Shown: positions 57,372 to 64,000 of the stretch, in pieces
Layout of the letters: each line of letters starts with the position of its first letter
Numbering within the stretch: position 1 is the stretch's first letter
Assembly (NCBI RefSeq): GCF_004134905.2
Contig: NZ_SDPQ02000001.1
Span: forward strand, 434,001-498,000
Source: Aeromicrobium ginsengisoli
GTDB taxonomy: Bacteria > Actinomycetota > Actinomycetes > Propionibacteriales > Nocardioidaceae
Direction: 5' to 3'
DNA length: 64,000 nt
The notes under the pieces: model-generated
The model's database searches: none
The model's input: the letters and a program-made list of their open reading frames with translations, nothing else
Told to the model about the DNA's origin: nothing
Made by a program: the position numbers and the translations under genes

Positions 57372-58277
57372 TCAAGGCTTCGACTCGAGAAATCGGTCTC
57401 GCAGGTCGGAGAGCGTTACGTCTCCTCCGGGAGTCTCCACGATCCAGAAGATCCATCCGTTGGTCGATGAGCCAGTGATTGTGTTGGCGAGTGGGGAGGG
57501 GTTTGCCCATGACTGCCCGTTCACCTGGAGCACACCGTTTTCGCCGACAACGCCCTCTGCTGGCCATTTTTGAACTTTGGACCGAATGCGCCAACCCTGG
57601 TGAAGAAGGCCAGCATCGGCGAGAGTGCGGAGCGTGATGCCGTTGTATCTGTCCGATCGGCCTCGCTGGATCGGCCGTTGCGGCGCCGGGGGTGGGACAG
57701 GGATGGAGTGAGGCACCACCGCCTGCTGCGGCTTCTCGGCCTGGGCACGCAGTGGGCGTCGACCGGATGTTGTGTCGCATCCCATCACGCGGAGGGCTCG
57801 CTCGATCGGAAGAACTGCTCCTTCCAACATGGCTCGCTCATACGCTGGCAGAGTTTCGTCAGACGGCCGGTTCCCGTTGTGAAGCCGGGCCTTTGTGGCC
57901 TCTGCCAGAAGGTCGTGCAGCCGTCCCTCCAACCATGCGACTTGGGCAGAGTTGAATCCGTGTGTTGTGTCTCGCCTGATGGCTAAGGCGCGGCGCCAGT
58001 AGGGCTTGGATCGTAGGTGCTCGCTTAGCCGGACCCGAACCCCTGTGGTTGCCTTACCGACATAGCACCCATAGGACCCGTCCGTGGCTGGCGGGTCGAG
58101 AAGGATGTACGCGCCGGGGCCCTCCCATTCGGGGCCGAGCGTCAGCGCGTGATCCCGTTCAACGATGGCGAAAATGAGGGCAGCGTGAGGCTCGTAGATC
58201 GTGATCGGCTCTGCCACGCTCTGGGGCACGAGCACTGTGAATGGCACGCCTGACGAACCGTTGCCTGCACCTGACAT
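57372..58277 (-). CDS. GIY-YIG nuclease fused to a RAMA domain
   Basis: A 301-residue probable modification-linked nuclease. Residues about 52-165 form the GIY-YIG domain: GPGAYILLDPP, then GCYVGKATTGVRVRLSEHL, then VAWLEGRLHDLLAEA with the metal-binding Glu, and LHNGNRP. A linker rich in Pro and basic residues follows. Residues about 215-298 form a RAMA domain, a winged helix tied to restriction and adenine-methylation proteins: GITLRTLADAGLLHQGWRI, VLQVNGQSWANPSPLA and GSSTNGWIFWIV, with LSDLRDRFL at the end. It could cut DNA according to its methylation state. The tandem repeats lie just downstream. Confidence 0.8.
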   Translation of the reverse strand: MSGAGNGSSGVPFTVLVPQSVAEPITIYEPHAALIFAIVERDHALTLGPEWEGPGAYILLDPPATDGSYGCYVGKATTGVRVRLSEHLRSKPYWRRALAIRRDTTHGFNSAQVAWLEGRLHDLLAEATKARLHNGNRPSDETLPAYERAMLEGAVLPIERALRVMGCDTTSGRRPLRAQAEKPQQAVVPHSIPVPPPAPQRPIQRGRSDRYNGITLRTLADAGLLHQGWRIRSKVQKWPAEGVVGENGVLQVNGQSWANPSPLANTITGSSTNGWIFWIVETPGGDVTLSDLRDRFLESKP

Positions 58278-58859
58278 TGCTCACACCTCTCTTGTATGTC
58301 CCCCACCAGAGTCTGCCAGTGAGTTTGACCCTTGACGCCGTCAACACGAGATCGATCGATGCTCGGGTGCCGCGGAGTCCCAGTACTGCTAGCGCGCATG
58401 CTCCGGTCAGGTTTAGACGAGGACAGTGTGAGGGCGACGGGCCGGCCTCCTTCCAGCACGCCCCCTGTTCTCGGAATCCGAGAAACGGCCGACGTGCAGT
58501 CCCAGCGAAAACCACCAACCCTTTCCCCGAACCCGAGAAACGGGGTCGATCATGCCGGCCACCGCGCCCCGCCGCACGCAACCGCGGACTGGCTTGAAGT
58601 GAGGTGCCACCCGCCGCATGATGCGCACGGGTAGACCCGCAGTCTCCCGCCGAATTGATGTCCAGAACGGCGGACTCCCCCAACGGGCGCCGGGACCGGC
58701 AACGCCAACGCCAACGCAAAGGCGGTTGGCCCGAGGCAGGCCGAGCCCCAATGGCGCCCGCCGGATTCGGCTGACCCGCCGCCACCCCCGGGTCCGGACA
58801 TTGTCTGAAAAGCCGCCTACCGTGTCGTGCGAAGACATACGAATGTTCGGAGACACGCA
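58278..58859. other. Divergent intergenic region with short palindromes
   Basis: About 580 bp between the GIY-YIG-RAMA gene and the ApeA-like gene. No gene is supported. It contains a 13-bp palindrome CTCGGAATCCGAG (58470-58482) and, some 50 bp on, a related CCCCGAACCCGAGAAACGGGG hairpin (58525-58545). Both are followed by or contain CCGAGAAACGG, so a regulator may bind twice. Promoters of both flanking genes must lie here. Confidence 0.5.
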
Positions 58860-60215
58860 ATGGGCACATCGCTTGAGACGCAAGGGGTCTGGTGGCTTCC
58901 CGACTCACCAGATCACAAGGTCGGCGGGTGGCTGACGTTCGACGAAGTGAACGGCGGTACCCTCACGCTTGGTGGCACGCTCCGCCCACCCGAGTGGCAC
59001 GACAACGCTCTCGTGGACGGGTCTGTTCAGAGCGTGCGAGTACAGCACGACTCGGTTGATGGCCGAACCTATCCGATGGTTCATGGCCAACAGGGAGACA
59101 AGATTTTCACGCTTGTCTCGTGCTTCCAGAGCGCGCGGCAGTTCGGTTACATGTCTGGCACAGAGACCGAGAAAGTCACGGTCAACACAATCCTGTTGGG
59201 AGCATGGTTCGAAAACGAGGAGGACCTCCAATTCGACCGCGCCCGTGTCAGCCTCCGGCACGCGACCGCGTTCGTCGGCCAGAACGGTGTGGCATCCGAG
59301 TACCCATTCGTAGACGGAGATGACGACCGCTACTCCGTTATCACCGCTAAGACACTTCCCCCCATCCAGGTTGAGGTTGGCGACAGCAAGATTGCGTTCA
59401 CCCATGTGCTCGAACAGGAAGGTGACCGATTCCACGACACCACCGTGAAACAGCGGTGGAGGCTCGACATCAGCGTTGAAGGCGTGCAGCGAATCCAGGG
59501 GTTCCTTGACGTGATGAGCGACATGCAGGACCTCATCACCATCGCTTCAGGAAGCACAGCCGACATTGAAGAGTTTGAGTTTCAGCATCCCGAACTCGAC
59601 GAATCCGCAGGCGGGAAGAGGATCGACGGATTCCGCAGGAACATTCCCTACCTGGCGCGGTGGTCACAACGGTCATCTCACGAACATCTCGTAACCAAGC
59701 ACGAGTACTACTTCAGGCTGGACGATCTTGACGGCATCGACGGACTGCAAAGGTGGCTCATAACGGCGATGCAGTACCGAACCGAACTCGGACGGGCCAT
59801 GGCCACCCGGTACAGCGACACCATGTTTCTCGAAGACCGCATCACGAACCTCTGTGCCGCCCTGGAATCGCTGGATGCAGTCCGCCGCGGAACGTCGCGC
59901 GACGAGAATTTCGTCGACCACATCAAGCAATGCGCGGCTCTCGCCGGCACTCCGTTCACAGACATGCTCGCGACTAGTGCGGACGACTGGGCGAAGCACG
60001 TCAAGGAAATCCGCCACGACCTGGCTCACCATCGCGAGCGGCTCCGCGCCAACGCCACACCCATCGAGCACGTCGTCTCAGAGCAACTTTTCTGGCTGTT
60101 CGTCTTCTGCATCCTGCGGATCGCGCAAGCGCCGCCGAACGTTTTCGAATCCATCAGCAAGCACCCACAGATCCGATGGCTCAAGGCTGAAGCGGAAAGG
60201 GCGGACGGCCCCTGA
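58860..60215 (+). CDS. ApeA-like HEPN anti-phage protein
   Basis: A 451-residue probable abortive-infection RNase. The N-terminal domain starts QGVWWLPDSPDHKVGGWLTF and LTLGGTL, the ApeA N-terminal domain 1 pattern. The C-terminal half is helical and carries the HEPN catalytic motif at R385-HDLA-H390 (KEIRHDLAHHRER), the Rx4H form required for HEPN RNases. Single-gene ApeA systems protect against phage by RNA cleavage that halts the host. The ATG at 58860 lies 7 nt after GGAG. Confidence 0.85.
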   Translation: MGTSLETQGVWWLPDSPDHKVGGWLTFDEVNGGTLTLGGTLRPPEWHDNALVDGSVQSVRVQHDSVDGRTYPMVHGQQGDKIFTLVSCFQSARQFGYMSGTETEKVTVNTILLGAWFENEEDLQFDRARVSLRHATAFVGQNGVASEYPFVDGDDDRYSVITAKTLPPIQVEVGDSKIAFTHVLEQEGDRFHDTTVKQRWRLDISVEGVQRIQGFLDVMSDMQDLITIASGSTADIEEFEFQHPELDESAGGKRIDGFRRNIPYLARWSQRSSHEHLVTKHEYYFRLDDLDGIDGLQRWLITAMQYRTELGRAMATRYSDTMFLEDRITNLCAALESLDAVRRGTSRDENFVDHIKQCAALAGTPFTDMLATSADDWAKHVKEIRHDLAHHRERLRANATPIEHVVSEQLFWLFVFCILRIAQAPPNVFESISKHPQIRWLKAEAERADGP

Positions 60216-60252
60216 CCTGTCGGTCAGCCACCACCGGGCGGTGATACCGCCC
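60212..60252 (+). terminator. Twin hairpins after the ApeA-like gene
   Basis: Two perfect short stems begin within the last codons: CTGACC/GGTCAG with a 4-nt loop (60212-60227) and GGGCGGT/ACCGCCC with a 3-nt loop (60236-60252). Together they look like a terminator. Confidence 0.6.
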
Positions 60253-60725
60253 AGCCAGACGCGGACATCCTCGGAACTGTCCACCACCAATCCGTCGGGC
60301 TGTGGACGGGCCGGAGTCACTCCGAAGGTCTCACGGACCACTTCAACGTTCGCTCGGCCATGTGGGGCTCGGCGCGAGGGGCATCGCACCAGATGTGACC
60401 TACGAGCACACCGAGGCTGCGGCGATGCCGACGTTCCCCGGTCCTCCCCAGCGTTCGACCCACGCGCCAGCCAAGCACCAAAACACAGGTAGCGCAGGGC
60501 AAAGGGCGGACGAGCACCCAATGCGCACCACATGGCGGCTGACTGGTCTACACCGGTCACGTCGGTGATGTTGATGGACGGGATCCGCACGATTGAGCGG
60601 GGTGACAGAGCCCCACACTGTTCCGGCATGTGCGGGTTTCCGTCCAATCTCGCTCAAAGCGTCCGCCAAGCGGTCTACGGTGCTGGTACAGCAGCCGGGA
60701 GCCTGCTCAGAGGGAGATCACATCG
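60253..60725. other. Non-coding stretch upstream of the CoiA-like gene
   Basis: About 470 bp with no supported gene. Frames open here lack ribosome sites, and their translations are rich in Arg and Pro, as expected from random high-GC sequence. Confidence 0.5.
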
Positions 60726-62471
60726 GTGGCTGGCGTGCGTCATGCGATCGAGGATGTGTCAGCGTTTCTCGACGGCAACTACTGTCAGGTGTGGGCGGTC
60801 GACCGGCGCACCGGTGAATACCAATATCTACCTGACGGGAAAGCCGACGACTACCGCGCCGAAGCGAAGCGGCACTGGAAGTGCCCCGTCCCGGACTGCA
60901 CCGGACCGATCAACACACGCGGCAAATCTCGAAGGGCCCACTTTTACCACCTGAACACTGTCGACCATGCCGCAGAAAGCGAGGCGCATCTCGCGGCGAA
61001 AGCAATGTTGTTCGGGTGGGCGCGTTCCGTCGTCCCTGGCGGATGTGAGGTCCACGAGGAGTTGACGATCAAGGACCGAGACCAGGCCATCCATCGTCGA
61101 CCGGATGTGGCAATCACGGACGGACAACGCACTGTAGCCCTCGAAGTCGAGTACAAGAACTTCCAACCAGAATCCTGGCGCGCCAAGCAGGCGAACTACG
61201 ACCAAGTCGGCATCGTGTGCTCCTGGCTTCTTGGGCACACCCAGGTCACACGCGTCCACGACTCTGTGGCGTCCGATGGAGCCACAGAGGTGAAAGTCTC
61301 GAAACTCGGCAAAGTGATTGGGGCTGCCGGTCACCACGTCCTCGTCATTAACCCGACCGACCAACTCGTTGGAACCCTGGCAGGTGACCGCGATTTCACC
61401 AGCCGCCTCACCGCAACATCACCGACCGCGTGGTTGTGGATTCACAGGCTCGACGACTGCCAGTTGGACCCGAGCCAAGGGCTCATCACACCAGGCACTC
61501 AACGCATCGATACCGCTATCGAAGAACGACGACGGGCCGCCGAAGCAGCCCGACGACGCCAGGAGGATGAAACCAAGCGGCGGGCAGAGTCGGAGACGCG
61601 TGACGCCGAGTACGCTGCACGCCGCGCCGAGTTCATCCGCCGCAAGCAAAAGGAACAGGACGAGGCGTGGCTCGCATCAACCCTGCACGCGACCTGCCTT
61701 GAACGCTGGGGACGCGTGCCCGATGTCCTAACAGCCCGAATGCGTAACCCCGGCGCTGCTTTCGCCAGCGAGGCCCATTGGCACGCGGTCGTCTATGAGG
61801 CGCTCCTCCACGACAGCACCAAGCCGTTCCGCCTGACAGATGTCGAGCGCGTAATCCGGCAAACCGGGCTTCCCCTCAATCCGGATACGAAGCAACGGTT
61901 CAGATCCCTCATGCAGTTCTTCGAACATCTCGCCCACGCAGGCCTACTGCGAATTGACCGATCCAAAGGCATCGTCCTGACACCGGCAAGCCACAACATT
62001 GGCGCAAAGCCCCAAAGGCGCAGGACACAGGATGTGACCGAGCAAGCAGCCACCACAGCACCACCCGTCATCCCCACGATCCCGCGACTCTCCCAGACCC
62101 CTGGTCCAGAACCACCCACGGAGGCTGCTACCCGGTGGACCGTATCGGCAGAGCGACTGAGACTTATCAGCCGCTTCAATCGGGTCCCCGAGTTTGTTGC
62201 TTGGCGAGCACTCACAGAAGAAGAGTTCGCATTCATCGACGCCACCCCAGAGCACTGGCACGCCATCATCTACCTCAACTTCATCGACGGCCGACCGCAC
62301 GGCCACCTGTTCTCCATCGACGACATCGTTGCGGAACTGGCAAAGAGAACGATCGACGCGTCGTCACCGCTCGCACGGGCTGCAATCCGTGGCTACTTGC
62401 GGAACCTCACACAACGTCGGTTCCTCGTCCAAGCCTTCGAAGACACATTCACGCTGGCAAGCGACTTCTGA
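60726..62471 (+). CDS. CoiA-like PD-(D/E)XK nuclease-domain protein
   Basis: A 581-residue protein. The N-terminal CoiA-like part has a zinc-type set C53, C58, H72 and H75 (CPVPDC...AHFYH). The helix ESEAHLAAKAMLFGWAR and the nuclease core HRRPDVAITDGQRTVALEVEYKN follow, with Asp127, Glu140 and Glu142. A long charged coiled coil lies at about 260-320 (ERRRAAEAARRRQEDETKRR). Two similar domains follow, each starting with a short helix pair, WHAVVYEALL and WHAIIYLNFI. CoiA-like proteins occur in competence and, often, in defence or mobile elements. Start GTG at 60726, 9 nt after GGGAG; an in-frame extension upstream has no such site. Confidence 0.78.
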   Translation: MAGVRHAIEDVSAFLDGNYCQVWAVDRRTGEYQYLPDGKADDYRAEAKRHWKCPVPDCTGPINTRGKSRRAHFYHLNTVDHAAESEAHLAAKAMLFGWARSVVPGGCEVHEELTIKDRDQAIHRRPDVAITDGQRTVALEVEYKNFQPESWRAKQANYDQVGIVCSWLLGHTQVTRVHDSVASDGATEVKVSKLGKVIGAAGHHVLVINPTDQLVGTLAGDRDFTSRLTATSPTAWLWIHRLDDCQLDPSQGLITPGTQRIDTAIEERRRAAEAARRRQEDETKRRAESETRDAEYAARRAEFIRRKQKEQDEAWLASTLHATCLERWGRVPDVLTARMRNPGAAFASEAHWHAVVYEALLHDSTKPFRLTDVERVIRQTGLPLNPDTKQRFRSLMQFFEHLAHAGLLRIDRSKGIVLTPASHNIGAKPQRRRTQDVTEQAATTAPPVIPTIPRLSQTPGPEPPTEAATRWTVSAERLRLISRFNRVPEFVAWRALTEEEFAFIDATPEHWHAIIYLNFIDGRPHGHLFSIDDIVAELAKRTIDASSPLARAAIRGYLRNLTQRRFLVQAFEDTFTLASDF

Positions 62472-62856
62472 GACCGACAGACGGTCACTGACGCGTTGCT
62501 CCCCCAGTCGCCTCCCAGCCGGTCGTGAGATTCGACCCGCCTTCAGCCGTCGGTTCGGGTAGTGAACTGCCTCCTCGATCAGATCGGTGCATTCCACCGA
62601 CCTCGAGTTCTCCCGTCCAAATCCGCCACACGTGCGACCACGTCCGCCAGGTAGTCCTTTCAAGCCATGTTCAAAAAACACCTCGGCACATAACGAGAAA
62701 TCCGTCAGCGGCACCTGCTCTAATCAACTTAGACACACCGCGGATTGCCGGGATGGCGAGCCGGGACATTCGGTTTGATCCGCCTGGATCGCGCCGATAA
62801 GAGGATCGGCGGGCCGGGGAGCGACTTCGGCGGCGAGAGCGAAAACGGTGTGTCTA
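62472..62856. other. Non-coding stretch before the lipoprotein gene
   Basis: About 385 bp with no supported gene. The end nearest the lipoprotein gene must hold its promoter; no clear -35/-10 pair was picked out. Confidence 0.5.
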
Positions 62857-63651
62857 ATGAAGAAACTCATAGCAGCGACCCTGGCCGCTGGCCTCATCTT
62901 GCCTCTCACGGCTTGCTCGGCAGGCAACGCGCCCGTCCGGGCGGACTCATCGAACCCCCCAGCAACCGCGACGACACCGAGCCCGGTGGCGGCAGTCAAG
63001 AACGACGCCGACGGCAAAGCCGACGTGTGCTCGAACGTCGACGCATCGACGTTCGACCTCTCAGAGGACCTGGCGGCCGCTTACACCCAAAAGGAGGTCG
63101 CCGCAGCGGCATGCGAAGCGATCCGATTCCAATACGACGCCGGCTGGACCGACCTCGCCATTCCCGGCCATACGGTGAGGGTGTCGGGCGGCCAAGCCAT
63201 CACCGAAACTCTCCGGCCATGGCTGACCGAACGAGCCTTGAACAACGCGAGCACACTCGCGGTCAAGTCCGCCGATGGTGACGGGGCCGCCGACGACGAC
63301 CTCATCGGGCTGACGATGGTCAATCTGACCAACCCCGACTGGAACCTGCGCGCACAGGACAAGGAAGGCAGCCTGATCGTCGACGACCGGTCGTGGGGGG
63401 ACGCCGACCTCACGATCGACAAGACCGCCGACGCAGCCGGCCGCGAGCGCGTGGACGTGACGATCAAGTTCACCGATCAGATGCTGCTGACCCGCAAGAG
63501 CGACGGCGTGCTGGGATCGGTCCCCGTGACCCGGACAATCACGTACGCCATGTCGCAGACCAGCCTCAAGGACCATCCGTGGCTGGTCGACGGGTGGTCG
63601 GCCAAGTGGACGTACGGCACCCCGACCCTCGACAAGAAGGCGGAGAAGTGA
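62857..63651 (+). CDS. Secreted lipoprotein of unknown function
   Basis: A 264-residue lipoprotein. The N-terminus MKKLIAATLAAGLILPLTAC is a lipoprotein signal with the acylated Cys at residue 20. A Pro/Thr-rich spacer follows, then a soluble domain of about 200 residues with one further Cys pair (DVCSNVDAS, AAACEAIRF) and a beta-rich end (RVDVTIKFTDQMLLTRK, ITYAMSQTSLKDHPWLVDGW). The second half resembles conjugation-associated lipoprotein domains in general layout only; not recognised. Its stop overlaps the next ATG (TGATG). Confidence 0.72.
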   Translation: MKKLIAATLAAGLILPLTACSAGNAPVRADSSNPPATATTPSPVAAVKNDADGKADVCSNVDASTFDLSEDLAAAYTQKEVAAAACEAIRFQYDAGWTDLAIPGHTVRVSGGQAITETLRPWLTERALNNASTLAVKSADGDGAADDDLIGLTMVNLTNPDWNLRAQDKEGSLIVDDRSWGDADLTIDKTADAAGRERVDVTIKFTDQMLLTRKSDGVLGSVPVTRTITYAMSQTSLKDHPWLVDGWSAKWTYGTPTLDKKAEK

Positions 63652-64000
63652 TGAAACAAATCATCATCGCGGCACTGGCCGCGACGCTCCTTCTAGGACT
63701 CGCAGTCCCGGCATCCGCAGGAGACTGGGGCACCGGGTCCGGCGACTCAGGCGGCGGCAAAGACGACAACCCCGGCAACAGCGGGGACCCGAACCCTGGA
63801 GGAGGATCCGGGTCCGGCGGAACCGCCGGAGGAACGAGCGGCCGGTGGTCGCTGTCGGGGACCATCTGGGGCAACCCGACCACCAAGAAGGCCGTAGCAC
63901 CCAGCCCAGCCGCCTCCGGCTCGAAGAAGGTCACGTTGAAATGCTCGGGGTCGAACGCATGGGGACCGTTCCTCGGGCAACGTTGGTCGAGTTGGGGTCA
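63651..64000 (+). CDS. Secreted Gly-rich protein (partial, runs off window)
   Basis: The first 116 codons are visible. There is a classical signal peptide MKQIIIAALAATLLLGLAVP with cleavage after ASA, then a Gly/Ser/Asp/Pro-rich linker of about 45 residues (DWGTGSGDSGGGKDDN, NPGGGSGSGGTAGG), then the start of a folded domain (RWSLSGTIWGNPTTKK, KVTLKCSGSNAWGPF). Coupled to the lipoprotein gene by a one-base overlap, so the two are probably surface partners. The rest lies beyond 64000. Confidence 0.7.
   Translation, partial: MKQIIIAALAATLLLGLAVPASAGDWGTGSGDSGGGKDDNPGNSGDPNPGGGSGSGGTAGGTSGRWSLSGTIWGNPTTKKAVAPSPAASGSKKVTLKCSGSNAWGPFLGQRWSSWG

Noticed and set aside
60078..60647. 189-codon minus frame downstream of the ApeA-like gene
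   Set aside because: Overlaps the end of the ApeA-like gene antisense, contains the twin hairpins and has an Arg/Pro-rich translation without family resemblance.

Overview
The window is a piece of a high-GC actinobacterial chromosome. Gene content and order fit the Nocardioidaceae, perhaps an Aeromicrobium-like organism; the genus is an inference because there is no rRNA here to check. About 43.8 kb of dense backbone is followed by about 20 kb of accessory DNA with visibly lower GC, longer non-coding gaps and many genes of unknown function.

Backbone (1-43.8 kb). It opens with the 3'-truncated aconitase gene, an RDD protein and a large zinc-ribbon membrane protein. Next comes a block whose gene families and order match Mycobacterium tuberculosis Rv2689c-Rv2701c: a TRAM-domain RNA methyltransferase, an APC permease, two TrkA proteins (ceoB/ceoC type), DUF3159, an OB-fold protein, DUF3710, dUTPase, DUF3093, DUF4193 and an inositol-phosphatase family protein. 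It continues with coproporphyrin ferrochelatase, an MFS transporter, PutA, a UPF0126/TRIC channel, SepH, thymidine kinase, a PhoA-fold phosphodiesterase, a DUF5998-like protein and a Pat-like GNAT/acyl-CoA synthetase. Topoisomerase IV parC and parE flank a 6.4 kb segment holding an LprG-like lipoprotein with a P55-like MFS exporter, a beta-carbonic anhydrase, a multicopper oxidase and a beta-propeller protein. The backbone ends with a DUF7455-type small protein, a secreted phospholipase-D-like protein, the principal sigma factor and a GCS2-type glutamate-cysteine ligase.

Junction (about 43.95 kb). Only the last 60 or so codons of a DUF4192 gene remain on the minus strand. Upstream of them the sequence changes abruptly to lower-GC DNA, so this is read as the left end of a genomic island or integrated element. 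No integrase and no right end lie in the window.

Island (43.95-64 kb). In order it holds: (i) a plus-strand set of small proteins around a DUF1704/MATCAP-type metallopeptidase and a single-pass membrane protein; (ii) a convergent 626-residue HTH protein with a degenerate P-loop, and divergent from it two tiny genes (54 and 27 codons); (iii) a tight three-gene operon of a DUF4268 PD-(D/E)XK nuclease, a GIY-YIG nuclease and a DUF7002-like protein; (iv) a plasmid-like replication module of 22-bp-spaced iteron-like repeats, a two-winged-helix initiator-like protein and a replication-relaxation family protein; (v) a perfect 26-bp palindrome next to a GC-rich hairpin-forming tandem repeat array; (vi) probable defence genes, namely a GIY-YIG-RAMA fusion, an ApeA-like HEPN protein and a CoiA-like nuclease; (vii) a lipoprotein and a secreted Gly-rich protein running off the end.

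The island looks like an integrated plasmid-type element loaded with nucleases and defence-like genes. The least familiar parts are the peptidase operon with its neighbouring degenerate P-loop protein and micro-genes, and the DUF4268/GIY-YIG/DUF7002 operon.
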